Shown here: one piece after another, positions 18,368 through 26,466 of the stretch
Layout: each line of letters starts with the position of its first letter
Numbering within the stretch: the first letter of the stretch is position 1
Origin: Clostridium_AI sp964409685
GTDB taxonomy: Bacteria; Bacillota; Clostridia; Lachnospirales; Lachnospiraceae
NCBI GenBank assembly: GCA_964409685.1
Contig: CAYPEJ010000005.1
Coordinates: forward strand, 102,149-166,148
Length of the DNA: 64,000 nt
Reading direction: 5' to 3'
Notes under the pieces: generated by a model
Told to the model about the DNA's origin: nothing
Seen by the model: only the letters and a program-made list of their open reading frames with translations
Database searches by the model: none
Position numbers and translations under genes: made by a program

Positions 18368-19087
18368 ATGGAATCAGAATTTTCAAGAACAGAACTTTTA
18401 TTAGGCAAAGAGGCACTGAATACCCTTGCAACCAAACGCGTCGCTGTATTTGGCGTTGGTGGTGTTGGTGGCTTTGCGATAGAGGCTCTTGCTCGTAGTG
18501 GTGTTGGTACTCTCGACCTATTTGATAAAGATACCGTATCAATCAGCAATTTAAATCGTCAGATTATTGCTACTTATGATACGATCAACACATATAAAGT
18601 AGATGCAATGAAACAACGTATTGCAAGCATAAACAAAAATGCGGTTGTAAATGCACATCCTGTATTTTATTTACCTGAAAATGCAGCAGACTATGACTTC
18701 TCGCAATATGATTATGTAATTGATGCAGTTGACACAGTTACTGCAAAATTAGAAATCGTAATGCAGGCGAAAAAAGCTGGTGTCCCTGTGATTAGTGCTA
18801 TGGGGGCTGGAAATAAATTAGACCCAACAAAGTTTGAAGTCGCTGATATTACGAAGACAAGCGTATGCCCTCTTGCAAAGGTTATGCGCCGTGAATTAAA
18901 AAAACGTGGTATCAAGTCTTTAAAGGTTGTGTACTCAACAGAACAACCACTTGTGCCAAAATATGAAATTGCACCAACAGAAAGAAAAGTTGCCCCTGGT
19001 AGTATCGCTTTTATCCCAAGCGTAGTTGGACTTATTATTGCAAGTGAAGTCATAAAGGACTTAGGAGGAATCAATGGAACGATATAA
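18368..19087 (+). CDS. tcdA: tRNA threonylcarbamoyladenosine dehydratase (TcdA/CsdL, ThiF family)
   Basis: 239 residues. E1-like ATP-dependent enzyme that cyclises t6A37 of ANN-reading tRNAs to ct6A. The nucleotide-binding motif VAVFGVGGVGGFAIEAL and the DLFDKDTVSISNLNRQ segment are typical of the ThiF fold; the PVISAMGAGNKLDPTKF region favours TcdA over ThiF or MoeB, and no thiamine or molybdopterin genes are nearby. AAAGGAAA precedes the ATG. Its last 14 nt overlap the next gene, also a tRNA-modification enzyme, so the two are probably translationally coupled. Confidence 0.88.
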   Translation: MESEFSRTELLLGKEALNTLATKRVAVFGVGGVGGFAIEALARSGVGTLDLFDKDTVSISNLNRQIIATYDTINTYKVDAMKQRIASINKNAVVNAHPVFYLPENAADYDFSQYDYVIDAVDTVTAKLEIVMQAKKAGVPVISAMGAGNKLDPTKFEVADITKTSVCPLAKVMRRELKKRGIKSLKVVYSTEQPLVPKYEIAPTERKVAPGSIAFIPSVVGLIIASEVIKDLGGINGTI

Positions 19088-19901
19088 GGAAATCGAACGA
19101 AGTATCATAAAGCGTTTTCGTAAGGAAATCTGGCGTAAATTCATTACTGGAATTAACGATTATGATATGATTCAGAAAGGGGATCGCATTGCTGTCTGTA
19201 TATCAGGCGGCAAGGATTCCATGTTATTAGCAAAGTGTATGCAAGAGGTGCAAAGACACGGTAAATTGGATTTTGACCTTGAATTTATCGTAATGGACCC
19301 TGGGTATAATCCTGCAAACCGTCAGAAGATTATTGATAATGCTGAGATTATGAATATTCCGATTAAGATTTTTGATACCGATATTTTTAATATTGTACAT
19401 GATATCGAGGATTCACCATGTTATCTTTGCGCACGTATGAGACGTGGGTATCTTTATAAGAATGCTCAGGCGTTAGGGTGTAATAAGATTGCGCTAGGAC
19501 ATCATTTTGATGATGTAATTGAGACGACACTTATGAGTATGTTGTATAGTGGACAGTTTAAGACGATGATGCCAAAGTTGCATAGTTCAAACTTTGAGGG
19601 GATGGAGTTGATTCGTCCACTTTATCTTGTGAAGGAATTTGATATTAAGTCTTGGGTTAGATATAACGACTTAAGCTTTTTACAGTGTGCTTGTAGGTTC
19701 ACGGAAGGAACTGAGAATGGTACACATGATTCAAAACGTCAGGAAATGAAAGAATTAGTGAATAAGTTCCGCGAAATTAGTCCTGTAATTGATATGAATA
19801 TATTCCAGAGTGCCCATAATGTAAATGTAAATACGGTAATTGGCTATGAGTTTAATGATGTAGAGCATAAGTTTTTGGATTTGTATCCAGAGATGAAGTA
19901 G
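19074..19901 (+). CDS. ttcA: TtcA-family tRNA thiolation enzyme (PP-loop ATPase)
   Basis: 275 residues. The PP-loop SGGKDS (44-49) binds ATP to adenylate the target base. Cys116-x-x-Cys119 (SPCYLCARMRRG) plus a later Cys in FLQCACRF match the three Fe-S ligands of TtcA, which makes 2-thiocytidine 32 in tRNA. The ribosome site TTAGGAGGAATC lies inside the end of tcdA, and the start overlaps it by 14 nt. Related TtuA-type enzymes are an alternative, so the symbol is by family resemblance. Confidence 0.78.
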   Translation: MERYKEIERSIIKRFRKEIWRKFITGINDYDMIQKGDRIAVCISGGKDSMLLAKCMQEVQRHGKLDFDLEFIVMDPGYNPANRQKIIDNAEIMNIPIKIFDTDIFNIVHDIEDSPCYLCARMRRGYLYKNAQALGCNKIALGHHFDDVIETTLMSMLYSGQFKTMMPKLHSSNFEGMELIRPLYLVKEFDIKSWVRYNDLSFLQCACRFTEGTENGTHDSKRQEMKELVNKFREISPVIDMNIFQSAHNVNVNTVIGYEFNDVEHKFLDLYPEMK

Positions 19902-19912
19902 TAAACGTGAAC

Positions 19913-20015
19913 GAAAACCTCTCCCACTTTTGCTTCAGAAGTTGTGCATCCGTGTTGACTCTTGTTGGAGTTGACTGAGGCACAACTTGATTACGCATAA
20001 GTAGAAGAGGTTTTC
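19913..20015. terminator. 103-nt nested hairpin between converging ttcA and metQ
   Basis: Outer arms GAAAACCTCT / AGAGGTTTTC, middle arms AAGTTGTGC / GCACAACTT, inner arms GTTGACTC / GAGTTGAC (two G-T pairs) around TTGTTG. Extra pairing between ACTTTTGC and GCATAAGT fills the gap, so almost the whole element can form one rod. The plus side runs into TTTTCATTTTG. It could act as a terminator for ttcA, but its length is unusual for one. Confidence 0.55.
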
Positions 20016-20146
20016 ATTTTGTAGGTTTGTGTGGCAGGGTTGTAGTTTTTTGTGATTTTTCAGAAAAGTATCCTGCTGAATGTTGTACTTGATGTTGCTG
20101 TTTTTTTCTGTGTCTTTGAGTTTTAATCTATGAGTTCTAAAAAGAG

Positions 20147-20977
20147 TTAAAATACGGGTACTACTGCGCCATTGTAGGTTTGTTGGATAAATGTTCTTAC
20201 TTCATCGGAAGTCATTGCTTCGATTAGTGCTTTTGTTTTTTCGGATTCTTCGTTGCCTGCTTTTACTACTAAAATGTTTGAGTATGTGTCGGCACCTACG
20301 GAATCTTCTTGTTCTACGATTAGAGCATCGCTATTTACGTCTAAACCTGCATCTAATGCATAGTTGCCGTTTACAACTGAGAAATCTACGTCTGGAAGTA
20401 CTAGTGTTGTTTGTGCGGATTCGATTTCTTGGAATGTGATGTTGTATGGGTTTTCTGTGATGTCTTTCACAGTTGCTTTTAAGCCTTTGCTTGGGTCTAG
20501 TTTGATTAGACCAGCGGATTCTAACATTTGAAGGGCTCTTGCTTCGTTGGAAGAATCGTTTGGAACGGCAATTATGGAATCTTGGATGTTGTCTAGGCTG
20601 TTTTTCTTGCCTGCGTATAAGCCAAGTGGTTCGTAGTGGATTTTTGCTACGCTTACTAGTGCATCACCATTTGCAGCGTTATAGTCATCTAGGAATGGTT
20701 GATGTTGGAAGAAGTTTGCATCTAGGGAACCGTCTTGTGTGGCTGAGTTTGGTTGTACGTAGTCTGTGTATTCTACTACTTTTAATGTGTAGCCTAGTTC
20801 TTCTAATTTGTTTGTTACCGCTTCGGATTTTAAGATTTCGGAATGTGGTTTGATTGTAGCTCCTACTACGATTTCATTGCTATTTGTTTCCTTTTCTTTG
20901 TCACTACACCCTGTTAAAGCACCAAGACCTAATAAAAGTGCAAGTGTAAGTGATAATAATTTTTTGCTTTTTCTCAT
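20147..20977 (-). CDS. metQ: Methionine ABC importer, substrate-binding lipoprotein
   Basis: 276 residues. Lipoprotein signal peptide with lipobox LTGC (Cys24), then an NlpA/MetQ-family binding domain beginning IVVGATIKPHSEILKS and including LDANFFQHQPFLDDYN. It captures methionine outside the membrane for MetNI. The ATG abuts the metI stop (TAGATG). Last gene of metN-metI-metQ. Confidence 0.92.
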   Translation of the reverse strand: MRKSKKLLSLTLALLLGLGALTGCSDKEKETNSNEIVVGATIKPHSEILKSEAVTNKLEELGYTLKVVEYTDYVQPNSATQDGSLDANFFQHQPFLDDYNAANGDALVSVAKIHYEPLGLYAGKKNSLDNIQDSIIAVPNDSSNEARALQMLESAGLIKLDPSKGLKATVKDITENPYNITFQEIESAQTTLVLPDVDFSVVNGNYALDAGLDVNSDALIVEQEDSVGADTYSNILVVKAGNEESEKTKALIEAMTSDEVRTFIQQTYNGAVVPVF

Positions 20978-21667
20978 CTATCTCTCGCCTTTCTTTCTCT
21001 TATCCATTTTATCGGAAATCAGTTGTCCAATGGATTGAATAATCTGTACAATGGTTACTAATAAAACAATGGTTACAACTGCGATATCCCATTCGTTTCG
21101 ATAGTAGCCAAAACGAATTGCAATATCTCCAAGTCCGCCTCCGCCGACTGTTCCAGCCATTGCAGTATATCCTACGATTGTAATCGCCCCTAAGGACATG
21201 CTTAAAATTAGAGATGGTAATGTTTCTGGAAGCATAACTTTCCATATAATTTTGAAATCTCCTGCGCCCATGGAACGAGCTGCTTCGATTACACCTGGAT
21301 CTAATTCATTTAATGAATTCTCTACCAATCTTGCAAAGAATGGTGTTGCAGATATTACAAGAGGAACGATAACTGCTTTTGCTCCTAATGTGGTTCCGAT
21401 TAACCATCTTGTAAATGGCATAATTGCAATCATTAAGATAATAAATGGAATGGATCTTCCAATATTGATAATTGCACCAAGAATTTTATTTAAAATAGGC
21501 ATTGGATGAATCCCTTTTGGAGAGGATACCACTGCTAAGATTCCAACTGGTAATCCTAAGATACAAGCCATAAATGTGGATACCACTGTCATATATAAGG
21601 TATCTAAAATTCCTTGCCATAGTAATGTTCCGTAATCATTTATCAATTGTGAAAACCATGCTGCCAT
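20978..21667 (-). CDS. metI: Methionine ABC importer permease
   Basis: 229 residues with about five transmembrane helices. The family motifs PVGILAVVSSPKGI and the cytoplasmic coupling loop EAARSMGAGDFKIIWKVMLPE are present. The ATG overlaps the metN stop as TAATG, indicating translational coupling. Confidence 0.93.
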   Translation of the reverse strand: MAAWFSQLINDYGTLLWQGILDTLYMTVVSTFMACILGLPVGILAVVSSPKGIHPMPILNKILGAIINIGRSIPFIILMIAIMPFTRWLIGTTLGAKAVIVPLVISATPFFARLVENSLNELDPGVIEAARSMGAGDFKIIWKVMLPETLPSLILSMSLGAITIVGYTAMAGTVGGGGLGDIAIRFGYYRNEWDIAVVTIVLLVTIVQIIQSIGQLISDKMDKRKKGER

Positions 21668-22476
21668 TATGCTTCACCTCCTAATAATCGTTTGGTTACA
21701 GGGGATGAAGGATTGGAAAATACTTCTTCTGTGAAACCAGTTTCTACTACTTTGGATTTATCCAAAACAGCTACTTTGTTACAAATTTTCTTTACTACGT
21801 CAATTTCATGTGTAATTAAAACAACCGTAATATTTCTTTCCTTATTAATTTTCTTTAATAATTGAAGAATTGCTTCTGTTGTCATACTATCTAACGCAGA
21901 TGTTGCCTCATCACATAATAAAATGGATGGATATGTTGCTAATGCTCTTGCAATGGCTACCCTTTGTCTTTGCCCACCACTTAACTGAGATGGGTATGCA
22001 TTTTCTTTATGTTTTAAATCTACGATATCAAGTAACTCGTCAACCGTACGTTTGATATCTTCTTTTTTTACTTTGCGCTTTTTCCAAAAGCCTAATTTGT
22101 CATATTCTTCATGGGTATAGCCTTCTGGAAGATATTCCTTAGTTGGAATTAGTTCAAGACCAAAGCTTGCATTTTTCCTTACATTTCGCTGCATATGAAG
22201 GTTGAAACTTTGGAAAATCATACCGATGTTTCGACGGCATTTTAAGAGTTGTTTCTTATTTAATTGTGTGATATCGGTTCCGTCAATCTTGATTGCCCCA
22301 CTAGTTGGCTTTTCTAATAAGTTCATACAGCGAATTAATGTACTTTTTCCTGCACCACTCATTCCGATAATACCAAATATGTCACCATCTTGAATAGTAA
22401 GGTTGATATCATTCAAAACGGTTAATTTAGAATCACCAGAACCGAATTCTTTTACTAGATTTTGTATTTCTATCAT
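21667..22476 (-). CDS. metN: Methionine ABC importer ATPase lacking the C-terminal NIL domain
   Basis: 269 residues. Walker A is GMSGAGKST, the signature is LSGGQRQRVAIARAL, and Walker B is ILLCDEATSALD, with an ITHEIDVV switch region. E. coli-type MetN is about 340 residues because of a C-terminal NIL/ACT domain that binds methionine and inhibits transport. This protein ends at VTKRLLGGEA, where that domain would begin, so allosteric trans-inhibition is probably absent. The end is a clean stop overlapping metI, so it does not look like a frameshift. AGAGGA precedes the ATG. Confidence 0.93.
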   Translation of the reverse strand: MIEIQNLVKEFGSGDSKLTVLNDINLTIQDGDIFGIIGMSGAGKSTLIRCMNLLEKPTSGAIKIDGTDITQLNKKQLLKCRRNIGMIFQSFNLHMQRNVRKNASFGLELIPTKEYLPEGYTHEEYDKLGFWKKRKVKKEDIKRTVDELLDIVDLKHKENAYPSQLSGGQRQRVAIARALATYPSILLCDEATSALDSMTTEAILQLLKKINKERNITVVLITHEIDVVKKICNKVAVLDKSKVVETGFTEEVFSNPSSPVTKRLLGGEA

Positions 22477-22506
22477 TCTTGTCCTCTTTCTTATTGAGAT
22501 TGCATT

Positions 22507-22532
22507 ATTGCGATTTCTTTCGAAATCGCAAT
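22507..22532. promoter_or_regulatory. Perfect palindrome in the metN leader (candidate operator)
   Basis: ATTGCGATTTC / GAAATCGCAAT, 11-bp perfect arms around TTTC, about 15-40 nt after the metN transcription start. No T tract follows on either strand, so it is not a normal terminator. An operator or a stabilising 5' hairpin is more likely. Confidence 0.5.
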
Positions 22533-22533
22533 T

Positions 22534-22563
22534 TTGACAATAAAAGTGTTTCTAGTATATAAT
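22534..22563 (+). promoter_or_regulatory. Possible plus-strand promoter antisense to cysK
   Basis: TTGACA (22534-22539), 18-bp spacer, TATAAT (22558-22563). Both hexamers are consensus. It overlaps the metN -10 box head-on and would transcribe into cysK in antisense. Confidence 0.4.
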
Positions 22564-22582
22564 CTGACACCCTATTTGTCAA
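22554..22582 (-). promoter_or_regulatory. metNIQ promoter
   Basis: Minus strand TTGACA (22582-22577), 17-bp spacer, TATACT (22559-22554). Strong match; start expected near 22547. The 130-nt gap shows no SAM riboswitch core. Confidence 0.75.
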
Positions 22583-22609
22583 CTTGAAATAAAAAAGCAT
22601 CTCATTGGG

Positions 22610-23539
22610 TTATGCGAATAAGTCGGTGGATAGATAGCGTTCGCCAGTGTCAGGTAGGAGGACGATTAGTTTTTTACCTTTGGCTTCAGGGCGTTTGGCT
22701 ATCTGAATGGCTGCGTATAGGGCTGCACCAGAGGAAATGCCTACTAAAAGACCTTCGGTTTTGGCAACCTCCTGGGCTGTTTCATAAGCCTGATCATTTG
22801 TGATGGTGATGACTTCATCTACAACATCTGGATTGTAGTTTTTTGGGATGAAGTTGGCACCGATGCCTTGAATTTTATGAGGACCAGGTTGACCGCTGGA
22901 TAGGATCGGAGAATCGGCTGGTTCTACGGCGATGACTTGGATGGCTGGATTTTTTTCTTTTAGACCAGCTCCAGTACCGCTGACGGTACCACCAGTGCCT
23001 ACACCTGCGATAAAGTAATCCACCTGACCGTCAGTATCTTGCCAGATTTCTTGGGCTGTAGTAACTTTGTGGATGGCTGGGTTGGATGGATTATCGAATT
23101 GTAATGGGATGATGGCGTTGCCATATTTTTCTTTTAGTTCATTTGCTACTCGAATGGCGCCGCTCATGCCTTCTGCACCTGGAGTGAGTACTACTTCAGC
23201 ACCTAGGGCTTCCACGATTCGTCGGCGTTCAATGCTCATGGTTTCGGGCATGGTTAAAATTAAATGTAGTCCTTTGGTTGCAGCTACGAAAGCTAAGCCG
23301 ATTCCGGTGTTGCCACTTGTTGGCTCGATGATGATAGTGTCTTGATTGATGGTTCCAGCTTGAATGCCATCTTCGATCATAGCAAGCGCTACTCTATCTT
23401 TGGCACTGCCTAGGGGATTGAAATATTCTAGTTTTACGATGATATCTGCTTGGTATCCGTACTTTTCTTTCATATTTCCTAATTCTAATAGTGGTGTATT
23501 TCCGATTAAATCGGTTAATTTTTTTGCGATCTTACTCAT
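22610..23539 (-). CDS. cysK: Cysteine synthase (O-acetylserine sulfhydrylase)
   Basis: 309 residues; PLP enzyme converting O-acetylserine and sulfide to cysteine. The PLP lysine is Lys47 in NPLGSAKDRV, the substrate loop is EPTSGNTGIG, and the GTGGTVSGTG phosphate-binding loop is present. The start at 23539 (MSKIAKKL) is chosen for AAAGGATGG upstream; a longer reading adds a hydrophobic, non-conserved stretch. It lies directly upstream of metNIQ on the same strand, but both have their own promoters. Confidence 0.95.
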   Translation of the reverse strand: MSKIAKKLTDLIGNTPLLELGNMKEKYGYQADIIVKLEYFNPLGSAKDRVALAMIEDGIQAGTINQDTIIIEPTSGNTGIGLAFVAATKGLHLILTMPETMSIERRRIVEALGAEVVLTPGAEGMSGAIRVANELKEKYGNAIIPLQFDNPSNPAIHKVTTAQEIWQDTDGQVDYFIAGVGTGGTVSGTGAGLKEKNPAIQVIAVEPADSPILSSGQPGPHKIQGIGANFIPKNYNPDVVDEVITITNDQAYETAQEVAKTEGLLVGISSGAALYAAIQIAKRPEAKGKKLIVLLPDTGERYLSTDLFA

Positions 23540-23610
23540 ATGTACCATCCTTTCTATGTAAAAACTTAGCATAATATTGTTATTCATACTTTTTTGCTAG
23601 GGTTTATTTA

Positions 23611-23639
23611 GTTATACATCAATTGATTTCTACTGTCAA
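23611..23639 (-). promoter_or_regulatory. cysK promoter
   Basis: Minus strand TTGACA (23639-23634), 17-bp spacer, TATAAC (23616-23611). Confidence 0.7.
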
Positions 23640-23860
23640 TATTTTTTTGGAACATCTTACCTTTATGGTTTGCATATGCTTCTCTACATTTATATATGCT
23701 TTTTAGAATACAAATTGAAATGCACAATTTCGAATACTGTGCAAATACTATTTCAAAATCGAAAAGATACCGATATAATATAAGAAGGAAATGATACTAT
23801 TTATAAGTATATTTATTTACAAATAAAATACAATACAATATATAGAAAGGTTGAGACACG
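23640..23860. promoter_or_regulatory. Divergent region with a sigma-D-like -10 (CCGATAT) before the FliK-like gene
   Basis: At 23770-23776 the plus strand reads CCGATAT preceded by A, close to the GCCGATAT -10 of the flagellar sigma factor. The expected -35 TAAA is not clearly present at the right spacing, so the call is weak. The rest of the gap shows no gene. Confidence 0.3.
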
Positions 23861-25765
23861 ATGGATTTATCAAGTAAAAAAATCGGCACTATGGTAAATC
23901 AGAGAAACACTGCGAATCAGGGCAATCGAACAGTCGGCAAAATGCAGAATTTTGGGGAACGTGCCACTACCAAACAATTAACGGAAGGACAGTTGATTAA
24001 AGGGGAGGTTACGGACTTACGCAATAGTCAGGTTTCGATTCTATTAGAAGATAATACGAAGGTGATTGGACGCCTTGATAATGTGAACTGGCTCTCCATT
24101 GGTGATGTAGGAACTTTTAGGGTTGCTAGTATTGAAGCTGGTTCTATTAAATTACAAGCCATTCCCCTTAGTGATTCGGAAATGGAAAATAATACGATGT
24201 TTAAGGCTTTAGAAGAAGCGGGGCTTCCTCATAATAGCCGTAATCAATCAGTTGTACTTTCTTTGATTCGCAATCAGCTTCCAATTACCAAGTCAAGCAT
24301 TTTAAATGTACTCCGACAAAGTTATGATTTAAAAGATGCAAGTATTAGTACGATTGTACTTTTGAACAAATATAATATTCCAGCAACTCATGAAAATGCT
24401 TCTCAGTTAGAGAATTACATCAGCGGTAATAATCAGCTTGGTCAAGAACTAAGCCAGTGCATCGACGATATTCCTTCGCTTCTTCGTGAAATTGCTTTAT
24501 TTGCGGATGATGAAATCGGAACCGTTGCCAAGGAATTTTTTGAGTTGTTAGATTTTGATCCAACTCATCAAGGGAGTACTCATACAGAAAATGTTCTTGC
24601 TTCTACCGATGACACAATGTACCATTTTTCTTCCAATCGAATGAAACATGAAGTTCTTTCCATCTTAAGTGATTTTGATTTGCCAGAAGATATTCAAAAG
24701 GCCCTTGCAGAAAATAAACTTACATTACCCCAATTAAATCAAATTGTGCAGGAATGTATGGAACATGCAAAGGCTATGGATCAGCGGAACCAAAATGAAG
24801 TATTGGCTTCTCTTTCTCCTGAGGAATTAGTAAATCCTATGAAGGTACAAGAAGCATTGGCAGATATTCCGAAGATTATGGATGCATTTGACCATCCTGA
24901 ATTTCAGCGAATTCAAGAGGCATTTCAAGAGCATTTAAAAGATAATCATGTAATTGGTGGATTTTTTGATGAAGCAGCTCGTAATCAGCTTGCAGAATTT
25001 GTAGAACAGAATCCTAGTCAAACTGCCCTTGCACAAGCTATTCGTTCTGGTACTGCTACTATGACTGAACTTATGAATGGAATTCAAAATAGTGTGGCAT
25101 TTGCAAAACCCGAAGCGTTACAGCAATTATTTACGTCCAATGAGTTTATGCTTTTGATTTCAGATGAATTGAAAAAACAGTGGAATCTGTCACCAAAAGA
25201 TGCTAAGTCTAAAGATAATATTGGTGCATTTTATCAAAAGATATATACTCAGACAAAGGGCTTACAAAATATGATGCAGCGTATTTCACCTGATTTTCAA
25301 GAAAGTGCTTCTGGTACAAATCTTGCGACTGTGAGAAATAATATTGATTTTATGCAGATGCTAAATCAGATTTTTCCATATGTACAGATCCCATTTGATG
25401 CAAAAGGTTTCTCTGGAAATGGAGAACTCTATGTATATACAAAGAAAGAAGATATCAAGAGTAATCCACATCAGATTAGTGTATTACTACATTTATCTTT
25501 AGAACATCTTGGTGAGATTGCGATACATGTCACAAAAAATGGACTTGTATTAGAGAATAAATTCTTTGTTGAAGATGAACAGGCAAAACGTTTATTAAAG
25601 AAGAATATAAACTTATTAAGTGATAAACTACAAGAACTTGGCTACATGGTTACCAATGACTTCGCAAAAAAAGAAGGGAAACCTGACCTTGTAAATGATT
25701 TTATTGCCCAAAAGAAAGAACCTACCACAGCGATTAAACGCTACACATTTGATATTCGTGCCTAA
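23861..25765 (+). CDS. FliK-like / flagellar hook-length-control-type protein (DUF6240-like)
   Basis: 634 residues, no signal peptide and no membrane segment. The N-terminal part has an OB-like stretch (GQLIKGEVTDLRNSQVSILLEDNTKVIGRL). The middle is a long, mostly helical, Gln/Asn-rich region. The C-terminal roughly 100 residues (GNGELYVYTKKEDIKSN...VLLHLSLEHLGEIAIHVTKNG...) resemble the FliK C-terminal hook-interaction domain. Likely role: substrate-length control or another secreted flagellar function. No other flagellar genes lie in this window, so it is an isolated member. AAAGGTTGAG precedes the ATG. Confidence 0.6.
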   Translation: MDLSSKKIGTMVNQRNTANQGNRTVGKMQNFGERATTKQLTEGQLIKGEVTDLRNSQVSILLEDNTKVIGRLDNVNWLSIGDVGTFRVASIEAGSIKLQAIPLSDSEMENNTMFKALEEAGLPHNSRNQSVVLSLIRNQLPITKSSILNVLRQSYDLKDASISTIVLLNKYNIPATHENASQLENYISGNNQLGQELSQCIDDIPSLLREIALFADDEIGTVAKEFFELLDFDPTHQGSTHTENVLASTDDTMYHFSSNRMKHEVLSILSDFDLPEDIQKALAENKLTLPQLNQIVQECMEHAKAMDQRNQNEVLASLSPEELVNPMKVQEALADIPKIMDAFDHPEFQRIQEAFQEHLKDNHVIGGFFDEAARNQLAEFVEQNPSQTALAQAIRSGTATMTELMNGIQNSVAFAKPEALQQLFTSNEFMLLISDELKKQWNLSPKDAKSKDNIGAFYQKIYTQTKGLQNMMQRISPDFQESASGTNLATVRNNIDFMQMLNQIFPYVQIPFDAKGFSGNGELYVYTKKEDIKSNPHQISVLLHLSLEHLGEIAIHVTKNGLVLENKFFVEDEQAKRLLKKNINLLSDKLQELGYMVTNDFAKKEGKPDLVNDFIAQKKEPTTAIKRYTFDIRA

Positions 25766-25800
25766 AAAATATTCTTTCTTTACACTTCATCACAAAATAA

Positions 25801-25853
25801 ATATGCTACACATTGAAAAAATAAGTACTTCTACATTCCAATGTGTAGCATAT
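25801..25853. terminator. 15-bp perfect inverted repeat between converging genes
   Basis: ATATGCTACACATTG (25801-25815) and CAATGTGTAGCATAT (25839-25853) with a 23-nt loop. It sits between the convergent FliK-like and Rrf2 genes. Neither side has a T run, so factor-independent termination is uncertain. Confidence 0.5.
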
Positions 25854-25868
25854 TATGTAATGGATATT

Positions 25869-26309
25869 CTACATTTCTAAGGATTCATCTTTTTTCTTGG
25901 CTTTTTGTTTCTCAACTAAATCAGCTAACGTTATATTATCTACTACCCGATCCACTGCTTCTTTAATCTGTTCGTATACATCAAGTGTCACACAATCATC
26001 ACAACGTGAACATTGATTTTCTTCATCTTCTAAACATGTAACTGGTGCAAGACTCCCTTCCGTTAATCTTAAAATCATGCCAACGGTATATTCACTTGCT
26101 GGCTTTGCCAAACGATAACCACCTTGTGCGCCTCGAACACTTTTTACATATCCAGCACGATTAAGCACTGAGATAATCTGCTCTAAATATTTTTCAGATA
26201 TGGCTTGTCGTTCTGCAATAGTACGTATTCGAAGCAACTCACCTTCTCTATTAGAAGCTAATTCTAACATTAAACGCAATGCATACCGACCCTTTGTTGA
26301 AATTTTCAT
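25869..26309 (-). CDS. Rrf2-family regulator with candidate Fe-S cysteines
   Basis: 146 residues. The winged-helix N-terminus (MKISTKGRYALRLMLELA, then ISEKYLEQIISVLNRAGYVKSVRGAQGGY) is typical of IscR/CymR/NsrR-type regulators. Cys92, Cys100, Cys103 and Cys106 cluster like the IscR ligands, suggesting Fe-S binding, though spacing differs slightly. No iscS/iscU genes follow, so the target is not obvious. cysK and metNIQ, about 2.5-5 kb away, are possible targets if it is CymR-like. The start at 26309 has GGGAG upstream. Confidence 0.8.
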   Translation of the reverse strand: MKISTKGRYALRLMLELASNREGELLRIRTIAERQAISEKYLEQIISVLNRAGYVKSVRGAQGGYRLAKPASEYTVGMILRLTEGSLAPVTCLEDEENQCSRCDDCVTLDVYEQIKEAVDRVVDNITLADLVEKQKAKKKDESLEM

Positions 26310-26379
26310 TATTTCACTCCCTATCTTTTGCATTTATAATAAATCATAGCAAATTGATAGACTTTTTGCAATAGTAAAA

Positions 26380-26426
26380 CTGACCTCCAAAAAGTTAAAT
26401 TCTTTGAATTAACTTTTTAAGGTCAG
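26380..26426 (-). terminator. Terminator of the chemoreceptor gene
   Basis: Long stem joining CTGACCT with AGGTCAG and AAAAAGTTAA with TTAACTTTTT, followed by TTTTAC on the minus strand, 40 nt past the stop. Confidence 0.75.
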
Positions 26427-26466
26427 CCTAAACTCTTAACATGGAAACCCTTTTACTACTTATCTT

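Noticed and set aside
22477..22609. SAM (S-box) riboswitch before metNIQ
   Set aside because: Too short, and the conserved S-box core and terminator are absent; only a palindrome is present.
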